61,238 nucleotides of DNA, taken from assembly GCA_964546275.1 (NCBI GenBank), contig CAZJJG010000004.1, positions 1 to 61,238 of the forward strand, written 5' to 3'. This document shows positions 42,646 through 51,969 of this stretch, in pieces. Origin of the DNA: MED-G78 sp964546275 (GTDB lineage: Bacteria; Pseudomonadota; Gammaproteobacteria; Magnimaribacterales; D2472). Within the stretch, counting starts at the first letter, position 1. Each line of letters begins with the position of its first letter. The notes beneath the pieces were generated by a model, which saw only the letters and a list, made by a program, of their open reading frames with translations, searched no databases and was not told the origin of the DNA. A program made the position numbers and the translations under genes.

Positions 42646-44208
42646 ATGAATTTTCTAACATTAATAATGGGTAGTCTAAAACTCGCATCTGGTTCTATTA
42701 GGCATGGGGTATTTAGCATACCTTTCGAGAATAGCTCAAATGTATTAATAAGATCGTTAAGTTTTGTAAATCCTTTTTATTATTTCTTTAAAGATTTAAG
42801 GGAAGGCGAAAGACTTGCTGCTCTTATTGAATCCCAAGGCCCTGTATTTATAAAATTTGGGCAATTGCTTTCTACTAGGACAGATATTTTAGATGCAGAA
42901 GTGGCTAAAGACCTTCAGGTTCTAACTGATCAATGTAAAAACTTTGATAATAAGATTGCTCGCAAGATTATTGAAAAAGAATTAGGGTCCAAAATTGAGG
43001 ATGTTTTTGATGATTTTGATGAAGACCCTATTGCTGCTGCATCATTAGCACAAGTTCATACTGCAAGAATTAAAAATACTGATAAAGATGTTGTCATTAA
43101 AGTCTTAAGACCAGGCATTAGAAAAAAAGTTGAGAGGAATGTTCGTCTGTTGAAAGGAGCTGCTGCAGTATTTAACTTCTTTTATAAAGACAGCCATAGA
43201 TTAAAGCCAAAAGAAGTTATAAAAAATTATGAGGAGACCATCTATAAAGAGCTAGATCTTAAACTAGAAGCTGCCAATACTAACCTTACTCGAAAAAATT
43301 TTTTAAACTCAAAAAGGTTATATATTCCAGAAGTATATTGGGAGCTTACTACTTCTGATGTATTTACATTGGAAAGAATCGACGGCATACCTTGCACTGC
43401 AATTGACGAAATTGAGGCACATAATATAGATAAGAAGCTGCTTGCAGAAAATGGTGTAACCATTTTTCTAGATCAAGTATTCCGAGATAATTTTTTCCAT
43501 GCTGATATGCATCCTGGAAATATCTTTGTTTCAAAAGAACATCCTGAGTCCCCTGGTTATATAGCAATTGATTGCGCAATAACTGGCTCATTATCTAATG
43601 AAGAACGATATACATTGGCTCGCATGCTGCAAGCTGTCCTAAAACAGAACTATAGATCATTAGCTCAGCTCTTTATAAATTCTCATTGGGTAGATTCTGA
43701 AACAAATTTATTAGAGCTAGAAAATACTTTGAGAGCTTGTTGCGAGCCAATTTTTGAAAAACCGCTATCTGAAATAGAGTTTGGAAAATTATTGCTTTAT
43801 CTATTTCAAAGTACGAGGAGATTTGGTTTATCTTTACAGCCTTCACTTGTTCTACTTCAAAAAACTTTAATCCATATTGAAGGAATGGGTCGACAGATAT
43901 ATCCAGAATTAAATTTTTGGGGAATTGCTGAGCCCTACTTAGATAACTGGCTGCTTGAACAGTTTAATCCACTTAATCTAAAAGATTTTATTTTAGAGAA
44001 TAAAGAAGATATCCTGCATAAGACTGCAGAGATCCCTAGTTTCATATATGAAATACTTGATGAATTAAGAAGTTACTCTAAAAATAAACAGTCTAGTGAT
44101 GCAAAAATACAAGAATTAAAGATTCAGCTATTAAAAGAAAAATATTTTATTAGATTAATCGCTTTAGGAATAGCTCTAGCAATTGCTGCCAAGTTATTTC
44201 TTTCTTAG
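42646..44208 (+). CDS. ubiB: Ubiquinone biosynthesis atypical kinase UbiB
   Basis: ABC1/ADCK-type protein of 520 residues. Visible: the KxGQ motif (KFGQLLSTRTDIL), the Ala-rich loop AAASLAQVH replacing the glycine loop, the VVIKVLRPG lysine, the FHADMHPGNIFV catalytic loop and a C-terminal membrane helix (RLIALGIALAIAAKLF). It drives the extraction of ubiquinone precursors from the membrane. Starts directly after the ubiJ stop. Confidence 0.95.
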   Translation: MNFLTLIMGSLKLASGSIRHGVFSIPFENSSNVLIRSLSFVNPFYYFFKDLREGERLAALIESQGPVFIKFGQLLSTRTDILDAEVAKDLQVLTDQCKNFDNKIARKIIEKELGSKIEDVFDDFDEDPIAAASLAQVHTARIKNTDKDVVIKVLRPGIRKKVERNVRLLKGAAAVFNFFYKDSHRLKPKEVIKNYEETIYKELDLKLEAANTNLTRKNFLNSKRLYIPEVYWELTTSDVFTLERIDGIPCTAIDEIEAHNIDKKLLAENGVTIFLDQVFRDNFFHADMHPGNIFVSKEHPESPGYIAIDCAITGSLSNEERYTLARMLQAVLKQNYRSLAQLFINSHWVDSETNLLELENTLRACCEPIFEKPLSEIEFGKLLLYLFQSTRRFGLSLQPSLVLLQKTLIHIEGMGRQIYPELNFWGIAEPYLDNWLLEQFNPLNLKDFILENKEDILHKTAEIPSFIYEILDELRSYSKNKQSSDAKIQELKIQLLKEKYFIRLIALGIALAIAAKLFLS

Positions 44209-44268
44209 TACTATAATTTTTAGTTTCCTTCACTAAAGGTTAAACTATTTCTTTATTTGGAGTTATTT

Positions 44269-44448
44269 ATGGGCATTGGTGGAATAAGCATTTGGCAGTT
44301 ATTAATAATTTTGGCAGTTGTGGTTCTGATATTTGGAAGTGGCAAATTAAAGTCATTAGGTTCTGATTTAGGCTCAAGCCTTAAAGGTTTTAAAAAAGCT
44401 ATAAAAGAAGAGGAACCTGTCGAAGAATCTCAAGATAAAGACGAATAG
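44269..44448 (+). CDS. tatA: Sec-independent translocase subunit TatA
   Basis: A 59-residue pore-forming subunit: one N-terminal membrane helix (SIWQLLIILAVVVLIFG), the hinge GSGKL, an amphipathic helix and an acidic tail. The ggag at 44259-44262 fixes the ATG at 44269 as the start, not the upstream in-frame TTG. A TATAAT at 44212-44217 may add a promoter after ubiB. Confidence 0.94.
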   Translation: MGIGGISIWQLLIILAVVVLIFGSGKLKSLGSDLGSSLKGFKKAIKEEEPVEESQDKDE

Positions 44449-44451
44449 AAA

Positions 44452-44709
44452 TTGTTTCAAATAGGCTTCTTTGAAATCCTACTAATCCTGTCTCTTGGAT
44501 TGGTGATTATTGGTCCAGATAAATTACCTGAAGTAATTAAATTTTTTCTTAAATACTATAAAAAATTACAAAAAAATGTATCGAACTTTCAAGATGATAT
44601 TGAAAAAGAAATAGATACTAAAGAAATTAAGCAAGATATTTATAATGAGCTCCGCATGGAAGAGCTAGAGCAATCTGAACTTTTTAAAGATGAAAAAAAA
44701 GATGACTAA
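44452..44709 (+). CDS. tatB: Sec-independent translocase subunit TatB
   Basis: An 85-residue Tat receptor subunit: N-terminal helix FFEILLILSLGLVIIGPDKLPEV with the Gly-Pro hinge followed by a long amphipathic helix. It is much shorter than E. coli TatB (171) because the C-terminal tail is missing. TTG start, 3 bases after tatA. Overlaps tatC by 20 bases. Confidence 0.9.
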   Translation: MFQIGFFEILLILSLGLVIIGPDKLPEVIKFFLKYYKKLQKNVSNFQDDIEKEIDTKEIKQDIYNELRMEELEQSELFKDEKKDD

Positions 44710-45409
44710 AGAATCTATTTCAAGCCATTTTATTGAATTAAGAACCAGACTACTTAGAGTCCTTGGTGTAATGGCTGCTTTAACGCTCGTAGGGTTACCC
44801 TTTGCATCAGAGATATATTCTTTTGTATCTACTCCACTAATTAATGCTTTACCAGCCGGCAGCACAATGATAGCCACCGAGGTAACTACGCCATTTATGG
44901 TTCCAATAAAGCTAACCATATTTTCAGCTATGCTGTTAACAGCTCCTTATATGTTCTATGAAATATGGATGTTTATGATTCCTGGACTCTTTAAAAGCGA
45001 GAAGCAATTTGTAGGGCCCTTAATGTTATCTACGATCGTGCTATTTCTTTTAGGAATAGCTTTTGCATATTTTATAGTTGCGCCAATAATATTTAGTTTC
45101 TTCATAGGCTCAGCGCCTGATTCTATTAAAGTTATGACAGATATAAATCAGTATTTTGGATTCTTTATAAAGCTCATATTTGCATTTGGTATCTCTTTTG
45201 AAATCCCTGTGGCAACTTTTTTATTAATTAGTTCAGGCATCGTGGGAAAAGCCTCACTAATCAAAGCTAGGCCATATATCGTTATATTGTTTTTTGTTGT
45301 GGCAATGTTTTTAACTCCGCCAGATGTCTTTTCTCAACTATTTCTAGCTATTCCTATGTGGTTGCTATTTGAGATTGGTTTGCTTATATCTAAAGATAAA
45401 GAAAGTTAA
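44690..45409 (+). CDS. tatC: Sec-independent translocase subunit TatC
   Basis: Multi-span Tat core of 239 residues with six hydrophobic helices. Recognised by SSHFIELRTRLLRVLG at the N-terminus, FYEIWMFMIPGLFKSEK in the first loop and the FGISFEIPVA segment with the membrane Glu. It binds twin-arginine signal peptides and exports folded proteins. An ATG four codons on (44702) is an alternative start. Confidence 0.96.
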   Translation: MKKKMTKESISSHFIELRTRLLRVLGVMAALTLVGLPFASEIYSFVSTPLINALPAGSTMIATEVTTPFMVPIKLTIFSAMLLTAPYMFYEIWMFMIPGLFKSEKQFVGPLMLSTIVLFLLGIAFAYFIVAPIIFSFFIGSAPDSIKVMTDINQYFGFFIKLIFAFGISFEIPVATFLLISSGIVGKASLIKARPYIVILFFVVAMFLTPPDVFSQLFLAIPMWLLFEIGLLISKDKES

Positions 45410-45415
45410 AAAAAT

Positions 45416-46006
45416 TTAATCAAGTCCTAGTCTATTAGTCCAATCATTGTCTGCTGGCCTTTGCTCGTTAATTATTCTTTCAACCAGTTCTTCACAAGAG
45501 TCTGTAATAATTAATTCATTAAAATTTGCATCTGAAATAAAGCCTTCACTTACTCCTTTTTTCATCCAAGCTATTAAGTGATCGTAATAACCTGCTGTAT
45601 TTAATATGCCAATTGGCTTATTAATTATCCCAAGCTGGTTGCTGGCCATGACTTCAGCTAATTCATCTAGTGAGCCTACCCCACCTGGCAGAACAATAAA
45701 TGCATCAGATCTATCCATAAAAACATCTTTTCTATCAAGAAGCGTTTCAGCAACTATAACTTCTTTAAGTCTAGGATTTACTAGTTCTAGCTCATAAAGA
45801 GATTTTAAAGAAATGCCTAGAGCATCGACCCCATTATCAAGTGCGGTATTTGAAATAACTTTCATGAGTCCTACGTTCCCACCACCAAATACAACATTAA
45901 TACCTTTTTTTGCTATCACCTCAGCTATATTTTTAGCTTCCTCTGCATAAATTGGATTATTGCCTTCATGAGCTCCGCAGAATATTGATATGTTTTGTAT
46001 TTTCAA
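45416..46006 (-). CDS. LOG-family protein (TIGR00730 type)
   Basis: A 196-residue Rossmann-fold protein with the family motif PGGVGSLDELAEV (usual PGGxGTxxE, Thr replaced by Ser) and N-terminal ISIFCGAHEGNN and VVFGGGNVGLM. LOG proteins cleave nucleoside 5'-monophosphates to base and ribose 5-phosphate; in plants and pathogens this yields cytokinins, in bacteria it likely recycles nucleotides. Last gene of the tkt-pgk-fba-dtd operon, converging on tatC. Confidence 0.9.
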   Translation of the reverse strand: MKIQNISIFCGAHEGNNPIYAEEAKNIAEVIAKKGINVVFGGGNVGLMKVISNTALDNGVDALGISLKSLYELELVNPRLKEVIVAETLLDRKDVFMDRSDAFIVLPGGVGSLDELAEVMASNQLGIINKPIGILNTAGYYDHLIAWMKKGVSEGFISDANFNELIITDSCEELVERIINEQRPADNDWTNRLGLD

Positions 46007-46007
46007 T

Positions 46008-46448
46008 TTAGTTCACCTCAAAGTTAAGTGTTATAGGGCCTTTATTTGTTAACGTAATATCCATATGTTCGCCAAATACTCCATCAACGACAATGTTTTG
46101 TTCTTTCTTGAATTCGCTTACAAAAGCATGATACATCAATTTGGCATATTCAGGCTTTGCTGACCTATGAAAGCTTGGTTTAGTGCCTTTTGAAGTAATA
46201 GCAGCAAGTGTAAATTGACTAATAATCATAATATCTTCTTTTAAATTCTTTAAAGATGCTGACATTGTGCTGCTATCATCTTCTAAAATGCTAAAATTAA
46301 ATATCTTATCTTTCATCTTGATAACCTCTTTTAAGCTATCACTTGCTTCAATACATATAAATATAACAACACCTTGATTTATAGATGAATGAGATTGATT
46401 ATTAATCGATACTTCGGCTGATAATACTCTTTGAACTGTGGCAAGCAA
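46008..46448 (-). CDS. dtd: D-aminoacyl-tRNA deacylase
   Basis: A 146-residue proofreading enzyme that frees D-amino acids and glycine from mischarged tRNA. The active-site motif SQFTLAA is present; the second motif reads NKGPITLNFEV rather than the usual NxGPVT. One base separates it from the LOG gene and 4 from fba. Confidence 0.94.
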   Translation of the reverse strand: MLATVQRVLSAEVSINNQSHSSINQGVVIFICIEASDSLKEVIKMKDKIFNFSILEDDSSTMSASLKNLKEDIMIISQFTLAAITSKGTKPSFHRSAKPEYAKLMYHAFVSEFKKEQNIVVDGVFGEHMDITLTNKGPITLNFEVN

Positions 46449-46452
46449 TGCT

Positions 46453-47469
46453 TTATTCGTCTTCTAAACTTGAGTCCCATTGGCCTGTTGCGGCAAGCTT
46501 ATTCATTAAAGCGCGATGGGATAAAGCATCTTGTGAGATAAACATATTCTCTGGTTTACCGCCCCAAGCTTTCAAAGCTGAGGATTGAAGGGCTCTGCCA
46601 TATGAAAAGCTTAACTTCCAACTAAAGCCACCAATTTTATTCATTGCATCTAAATGAGCTGTAGCCAAAAGATCTGTCTGACCACCAGACAAGAAAGTAA
46701 TTCCAGGCAGTTCTGCTGGCACATTTGCGATTAAACATTCTAATGTTCTTTTTGCAACTTCAGAAACGCTTGCTTGTTCAGGTGCAGAACCCCCAGAGGT
46801 GACCATGCTTGGCTTTAAAATAACCCCACTAATATCTACACGATTTTCTGCTAAATGACTAAATAGGGACTTTAGAGACCTGCTGCTTGCATTAAAGCAG
46901 TCATCAATTGAATGGTTTCCATCCATTAAAACTTCTGGCTCAACCATAGGCACCATTCCATTATCTTGAACAACTTTTGCATAGTCAGCTAATGCTTTCA
47001 TATTTGCATCAATGCATTCGTCTGAAGGCATGTCATTTCCAATTTTGATTACTGCTCTCCACTTTGTAAATCTTGCGCCTAATTCAACATACTCTTTACA
47101 TCTTTCATCTAGGCCATCTAGTCCTATAGTTACTACCTCATCTGAAGATTCGTTTAGAGGCTGAAGGCCTTTATCAACTTTTATTCCTGGAAGGGCGCCT
47201 TGATTTTTTATTATATCTACTAAACTAGTTCCGTCTTTAGCACTTTGACGGATAGTCTCATCAAATAAAATAACTCCCCCAATATTATCCTGCATGCCTG
47301 AAGCTCTAAAAAGCATTTCTCGATAATCTCTTCTATTATTCTCAGTTGATTCAACTCCAATAGAATCAAATCTTTTCCCACATGTTGGATTGCTTTCATC
47401 TGCTGCAAGAATTCCTTTACCTTCAGAAACTATGTATGAGGCTATTTCCCCTAAACTATTTAATGACAT
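46453..47469 (-). CDS. fba: Fructose-bisphosphate aldolase, class I
   Basis: Schiff-base aldolase of 338 residues: KGILAADESNPTCGKRF, FTKWRAVIKIG with one active-site Lys, VILKPSMVTSGG with the Schiff-base Lys and LSGGQTDLLATAHLDAMN. It lacks the metal ligands of the class II enzyme usual in gammaproteobacteria. The frame is open upstream to 47571, overlapping pgk, but an aaggag Shine-Dalgarno 8 bases before the ATG at 47469 settles the start. Follows pgk by 17 bases. Confidence 0.94.
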   Translation of the reverse strand: MSLNSLGEIASYIVSEGKGILAADESNPTCGKRFDSIGVESTENNRRDYREMLFRASGMQDNIGGVILFDETIRQSAKDGTSLVDIIKNQGALPGIKVDKGLQPLNESSDEVVTIGLDGLDERCKEYVELGARFTKWRAVIKIGNDMPSDECIDANMKALADYAKVVQDNGMVPMVEPEVLMDGNHSIDDCFNASSRSLKSLFSHLAENRVDISGVILKPSMVTSGGSAPEQASVSEVAKRTLECLIANVPAELPGITFLSGGQTDLLATAHLDAMNKIGGFSWKLSFSYGRALQSSALKAWGGKPENMFISQDALSHRALMNKLAATGQWDSSLEDE

Positions 47470-47486
47470 CTCTCTATCTCCTTTTA

Positions 47487-48632
47487 TTAAATTTTTGATT
47501 TTAAAGCATGAATTGATGGTAAATCTTTTCCTTCCATAAACTCTAAAAAAGCACCTCCGCCGGTGGAACAATATGATACATCATCTGCTTTAATATATTT
47601 ATTGATTGCTGTAATTGTTTCTCCGCCGCCTGCAATTGAAAAAGCATTAGAGGCTGCTATAGCAATAGAGAGGTCTTTTGTGCCAACTTCGAATTGCTTA
47701 TTTTCAAAAACACCAAGGGGGCCATTCCATAAAATGGTCTTGGAATTATCTATAACTATTTGCATCTCATTGGTTAGAAGTTGATCTAAAATCATTTCGT
47801 CTTTATTTACTTCCTTGATATTTTTTTCTTTCACATCTTCTCCATCAAAAGTTAAAGATGTAACTACTGTTTCTGGCAAAATTATTTTGCCGTCATTTAA
47901 AAGCTCCTTAGCAATATCTAACATTGACTCTTCATGTAAGGAGATTCCTATTTCGTAACCGGCAGCTTTGATAAAAGTATTTGCGATACCGCCTCCCACA
48001 ATAATGTGATTAGCTTTTTTATTAATATTTTTTATTAGCTCAAGTTTAGTCGAAACTTTAGATCCGCCAATAACCGCCGTATAAGGATTTTGATAATCTT
48101 TAAGTGCTTTTGTTAGAAAAGTAATTTCTTTTTGTAATAATAGTCCTGCGCATGCTTGCTTAGAATGAATAATTGCAGAATGGGTTGAGGCTTGTTCTCG
48201 ATGCGAGGTACCAAAGGCATCAAAAACGTAGATATCACAAAGATTACTAAGAGATTTTCCTAAAGCGTCATCATTAGATTTTTCACCTTTAAAAAATCTT
48301 ATATTTTCTAAAACTTGGACTCTAGATAAGGAATTGAATATAGAAGGATCGTCTAAGCTAGAGATTAGATCTACCTTTTCATTCAGAAGATGTTCTAGTC
48401 GACTGGCTACGGGCTTTAAAGAAAAAATATCAACTGGCATTCCTTCTTGAGGCCTGCCAAGATGAGAAATAAGTAAAATTTTAGCTCCTGAATTTAAAGC
48501 ATGCTGGATGGAGGGCAGTGAAGCAGATATTCTTGTATCATCAAGAATAGTCCCATCGGTAATGGGCACATTCATATCAACTCTTATTACAAGTTTCTTA
48601 TTTTTTAAATTAAGTTCTGATAAATTATTCAT
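47487..48632 (-). CDS. pgk: Phosphoglycerate kinase
   Basis: Glycolytic/gluconeogenic kinase of 381 residues. RVDMNVPITDG, SHLGRPQEG, the VLENIRFFKGE segment, IVGGGIANTF and NGPLGVFENKQF are all recognisable; the nucleotide loop is IAGGGETITA. Overlaps the tkt stop by 8 bases and precedes fba. The gapdh/epd gene that normally lies between tkt and pgk is not here. Confidence 0.96.
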   Translation of the reverse strand: MNNLSELNLKNKKLVIRVDMNVPITDGTILDDTRISASLPSIQHALNSGAKILLISHLGRPQEGMPVDIFSLKPVASRLEHLLNEKVDLISSLDDPSIFNSLSRVQVLENIRFFKGEKSNDDALGKSLSNLCDIYVFDAFGTSHREQASTHSAIIHSKQACAGLLLQKEITFLTKALKDYQNPYTAVIGGSKVSTKLELIKNINKKANHIIVGGGIANTFIKAAGYEIGISLHEESMLDIAKELLNDGKIILPETVVTSLTFDGEDVKEKNIKEVNKDEMILDQLLTNEMQIVIDNSKTILWNGPLGVFENKQFEVGTKDLSIAIAASNAFSIAGGGETITAINKYIKADDVSYCSTGGGAFLEFMEGKDLPSIHALKSKI

Positions 48633-50625
48633 TCACCAATGACTTTGCCATTGCAACAACATTTGAAATATTGAAACCAAAGTGCTCTAACAAATCACTA
48701 GCAGGAGCTGACTCTCCAAATGTTTCCATCCCTAAAACTCTATCTGTTTTATTTAACAGCTTATACCAAGAATTAGGATGAGAAAGTTCAGCAACAAGAA
48801 TCGGCAAGTCATTAGGTATTACTGAAGCTTGATAAGCTTCTGATGATCCTAAAAATACATCCAAGCAAGGCATCGAAATAACATTTGATTTAATCCCAGC
48901 CAATTTAAGCTCTTCTGCTGCATCAAGCATCATTTGTAATTCACTGCCTGAAGCAATTAGTGTAATGGCAGCATCGGCATCTGTCTTTAGAGAATACCCG
49001 CCTTTTTTGATAGCTTCTATCTGTTGAGCATCTCTTGAAATTGGTGAAGTATTTTGTCTACTAAAAATTAAACAGGTTGGTGTTCTTTCTGAGCTCACAG
49101 CGTTTTCCCATGCAACAGCGGTTTCAACCAAGTCAGCTGGTCTCCAGTTATTAAGATTTGGAGTCGACCTAAGAGTAACTAAATGTTCAATAGGTTGATG
49201 AGTAGGGCCATCTTCACCTAAAGCAATGGAATCATGTGTATATACAAAGATATTAGGTATACCCATTAATGCTGATAATCTAACTGCATTTCTTGCATAA
49301 TCTGTAAAAACTAAAAACGTTGCTCCGTAAGGTTTAATCCCTCCATGAAGCACCATTCCATTCATAATTGCTGACATGCCAAACTCTCTAACTCCATAGT
49401 TAATATGATTTCCAGTAGGGTTTGCGTTTGAAAAAGTTGTGCTTGATTTAGAAAACGTATTATTAGAAGGAGTTAAATCTGCAGAGCCACCAACTAGTTC
49501 AGGCATTTCTTTAACAAAGAAATCCAGACAGACCTGTGAGGCTTTTCTTGTTGCCATTGAAGAATTTTCGACATTACACTTATCTAAAAATTCTTTATAT
49601 GTATATTCAAAATTATCAGGCATCTCTCCAGCTATTCTTCTAACTAATTCTTGATGTTTGCCAGGCGCAGATTCCTTTAAGGCATCCATGGTTTCATTCC
49701 AGCTTTGATTTCTCTCTTCGCCTACAGATTTTGCATCCCAAAAATCATAGACAGATTCAGGAATTTCAAAGGGTTTATGAGTCCATCCAAGCGCTTCTCT
49801 TGTTTTGGCAATCTCTTCATCTCCAAGAGGAGCTCCATGGGCATCGCTTGTTCCAGATTTATTAGGTGATCCAAAACCAATGGTTGTTTTACAAAAAATC
49901 ATTGTTGGCATTTTAGCTTCTGCTTTTGCAGATTCAATTGCTTGATTTATTTCATCTACACTATGTCCGTCCACGCATATTGTTTGCCAGCCATAGCTAT
50001 CGAATCTTTTGACTGTGTCGTCTGTAAACCAATTCTCAATTTCTCCATCAATAGAGATACCATTTTGATCATAAAAACAAATCAGCTTACCAAGCTCATG
50101 CGTGCCTGCAAAAGAACAAGCTTCATGAGAGATGCCTTCCATTAAGCAGCCGTCGCCTAAAAAGCTATAGGTATAGTGATCAATTGGGTTTAGCTCGCCT
50201 GTATTAAATTCTGCGGCAAGCATTTTTTCTGAAATTGCCATTCCAACTGCATTTGCTATACCTTGTCCTAAGGGTCCAGTAGTAGTTTCAATACCATGAT
50301 CTAGATCATACTCTGGATGCCCAGGAGTCTTGGATTTAAGTTGTCTAAAATCTTTAATATCTTCCATGGATATCTTGTAGCCTGTTAAATGCAATAAGCT
50401 ATATAAAAGCATTGAGCCATGGCCATTAGAAAGAACAAATCTATCTCTATTAAACCAGTGGGGGTTTGAAGGATTGTGACTTAAGTTGCTGCCCCATAAT
50501 GCTGTAGCGATTTCGGCCATACCCATAGGCATTCCTGGATGCCCAGAGTTAGCTTGCTGAACAGCATCTATTGAGAGAAATCTTAAGGCGTTAATTGGTT
50601 CGGATTGTTGCAATTTATTTTCCAT
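48625..50625 (-). CDS. tkt: Transketolase
   Basis: ThDP-dependent transketolase of 666 residues. N-terminal SIDAVQQANSGHPGMPMGMAEIA, the ThDP/Mg motif LGDGCLMEG, the middle YTHDSIALGEDGPTHQPIEHL and a C-terminal domain are all complete. It transfers two-carbon units in the pentose phosphate pathway and works with rpiA at 30.4 kb. First gene of the central-carbon operon, divergent from metK across 162 bases. Confidence 0.97.
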   Translation of the reverse strand: MENKLQQSEPINALRFLSIDAVQQANSGHPGMPMGMAEIATALWGSNLSHNPSNPHWFNRDRFVLSNGHGSMLLYSLLHLTGYKISMEDIKDFRQLKSKTPGHPEYDLDHGIETTTGPLGQGIANAVGMAISEKMLAAEFNTGELNPIDHYTYSFLGDGCLMEGISHEACSFAGTHELGKLICFYDQNGISIDGEIENWFTDDTVKRFDSYGWQTICVDGHSVDEINQAIESAKAEAKMPTMIFCKTTIGFGSPNKSGTSDAHGAPLGDEEIAKTREALGWTHKPFEIPESVYDFWDAKSVGEERNQSWNETMDALKESAPGKHQELVRRIAGEMPDNFEYTYKEFLDKCNVENSSMATRKASQVCLDFFVKEMPELVGGSADLTPSNNTFSKSSTTFSNANPTGNHINYGVREFGMSAIMNGMVLHGGIKPYGATFLVFTDYARNAVRLSALMGIPNIFVYTHDSIALGEDGPTHQPIEHLVTLRSTPNLNNWRPADLVETAVAWENAVSSERTPTCLIFSRQNTSPISRDAQQIEAIKKGGYSLKTDADAAITLIASGSELQMMLDAAEELKLAGIKSNVISMPCLDVFLGSSEAYQASVIPNDLPILVAELSHPNSWYKLLNKTDRVLGMETFGESAPASDLLEHFGFNISNVVAMAKSLVNE

Positions 50626-50787
50626 TAAGTGATAACGAATAATAATATTTTAAGAAACAAAATCATAGCTATAAATTATCTTTTTATATAAAATATTTAT
50701 AACGTGATTTTTTAATTTTTTGCACACTAAATAAGATGCTAAAAAATTCTTTATTTCACATAAAATTTCATACTTTTGGAGAAATAA

Positions 50788-51942
50788 ATGAGTTATATAT
50801 TTACATCTGAATCTGTATCTGGAGGTCATCCGGATAAAGTTTGTGATCAAATTTCTGATGCGGTGCTTGATGCCTATCTAGCAGAAGATCCTAATAGCAG
50901 GGTTGCTTGCGAAACCATGATTAAAAATAATATGGTGTTTATTGCTGGTGAAATTACTTCTCTTGGTAGCCCAGACCTAGAGCCTGTAGTAAGAAAAACT
51001 ATTAACGATATTGGCTACAATACAGATGAGTATGGCTTTAATGGCGACACTTGCGAGTTCACCAATCTTGTTTTTGAACAGTCTCCAGATATTTCTCAAG
51101 GAGTTACTGAGGGTGAAGGAGAAAATCTAGAACAGGGTGCTGGAGATCAAGGCTTAATGTTTGGATACGCATGTACTGAAACAGAATCTTTGATGCCGCT
51201 TCCAATAGATCTTTCTCATAGACTAGTTAAAAAACAAGCAGATTGCATGAAAAGTGGTGAGCTTAAATGGTTAAGACCAGATGCTAAAAGTCAGGTTAGT
51301 GTAATTTATTCAGATGATGGCAAGACTATCGAAGGATTATCTGCAGTAGTTTTATCAACACAGCATGATGAGGATGTATCTCAAGAAGAAATAAAAGCTG
51401 AGGTAATGGATAAAATTATTAAGCCGATTGTTCCAGAAGAGTGGATACTTGATTCAACAAATATTTATATCAATCCAACCGGGAAATTTGTTATTGGTGG
51501 GCCAGTGGGCGATTGTGGCCTTACTGGAAGAAAGATAATCGTAGATACATATGGTGGCATGGCAAGACATGGTGGTGGAGCTTTTTCAGGAAAAGACCCT
51601 TCAAAAGTAGATAGATCAGCTGCTTATGCATCTAGATATGTTGCAAAAAATATTGTTGCTGCTGGACTTGCTGATTATTGTGAAATACAAGTTTCTTATG
51701 CAATCGGTGTAGCAAAGCCAACATCTATTCACGTTGAAACTTTTAAAAGTGAAAAAATTTCTAAAGAGGCAATAGTTAGGATAGTAGAAGAAGAGTTTGA
51801 TCTAAGGCCGAAGAGTCTTATCAATATGCTTGATCTTAAAAGACCTATATACTTGCAAACTGCAGCTTATGGTCACTTTGGTAGATCCGATATTGATCTT
51901 TCTTGGGAAAAAACTGATAAAGCTTCAGCAATATCACAATAA
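50788..51942 (+). CDS. metK: S-adenosylmethionine synthetase
   Basis: MAT of 384 residues making SAM from methionine and ATP. Motifs: SESVSGGHPDKVCDQISDAVLDA, EQGAGDQGLMFGYAC and the phosphate loop GGGAFSGKDPSKVDRSAAY. A strong Shine-Dalgarno (ggag, 50778-50781) precedes the ATG. The 162-base leader region upstream is very AT-rich; I see a TTGCAC -35-like hexamer but no convincing -10, and no recognisable SAM riboswitch or MetJ box. Followed by ahcY. Confidence 0.97.
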   Translation: MSYIFTSESVSGGHPDKVCDQISDAVLDAYLAEDPNSRVACETMIKNNMVFIAGEITSLGSPDLEPVVRKTINDIGYNTDEYGFNGDTCEFTNLVFEQSPDISQGVTEGEGENLEQGAGDQGLMFGYACTETESLMPLPIDLSHRLVKKQADCMKSGELKWLRPDAKSQVSVIYSDDGKTIEGLSAVVLSTQHDEDVSQEEIKAEVMDKIIKPIVPEEWILDSTNIYINPTGKFVIGGPVGDCGLTGRKIIVDTYGGMARHGGGAFSGKDPSKVDRSAAYASRYVAKNIVAAGLADYCEIQVSYAIGVAKPTSIHVETFKSEKISKEAIVRIVEEEFDLRPKSLINMLDLKRPIYLQTAAYGHFGRSDIDLSWEKTDKASAISQ

Positions 51943-51969
51943 ATAATAATTAATAATTAAGGAAATGAC

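Noticed and set aside
46453..47571. N-terminal extension of the aldolase to 47571
   Set aside because: The added 34 residues overlap pgk, are Arg/Phe-rich and unlike aldolases; the aaggag site before 47469 marks the real start.
50626..50787. Possible SAM-sensing riboswitch in the metK leader
   Set aside because: The 162 bases are almost all A and T; the only hairpin seen (AAATAAGA with TCTTTATTT, one bulge) is weak, and no SAM-class core motif can be found.
50650..50850. 66-codon minus-strand ORF between tkt and metK
   Set aside because: It runs into the metK start region, is low in complexity with many Lys/Tyr/Ile from AT-rich DNA, and has no ribosome site; not a gene.
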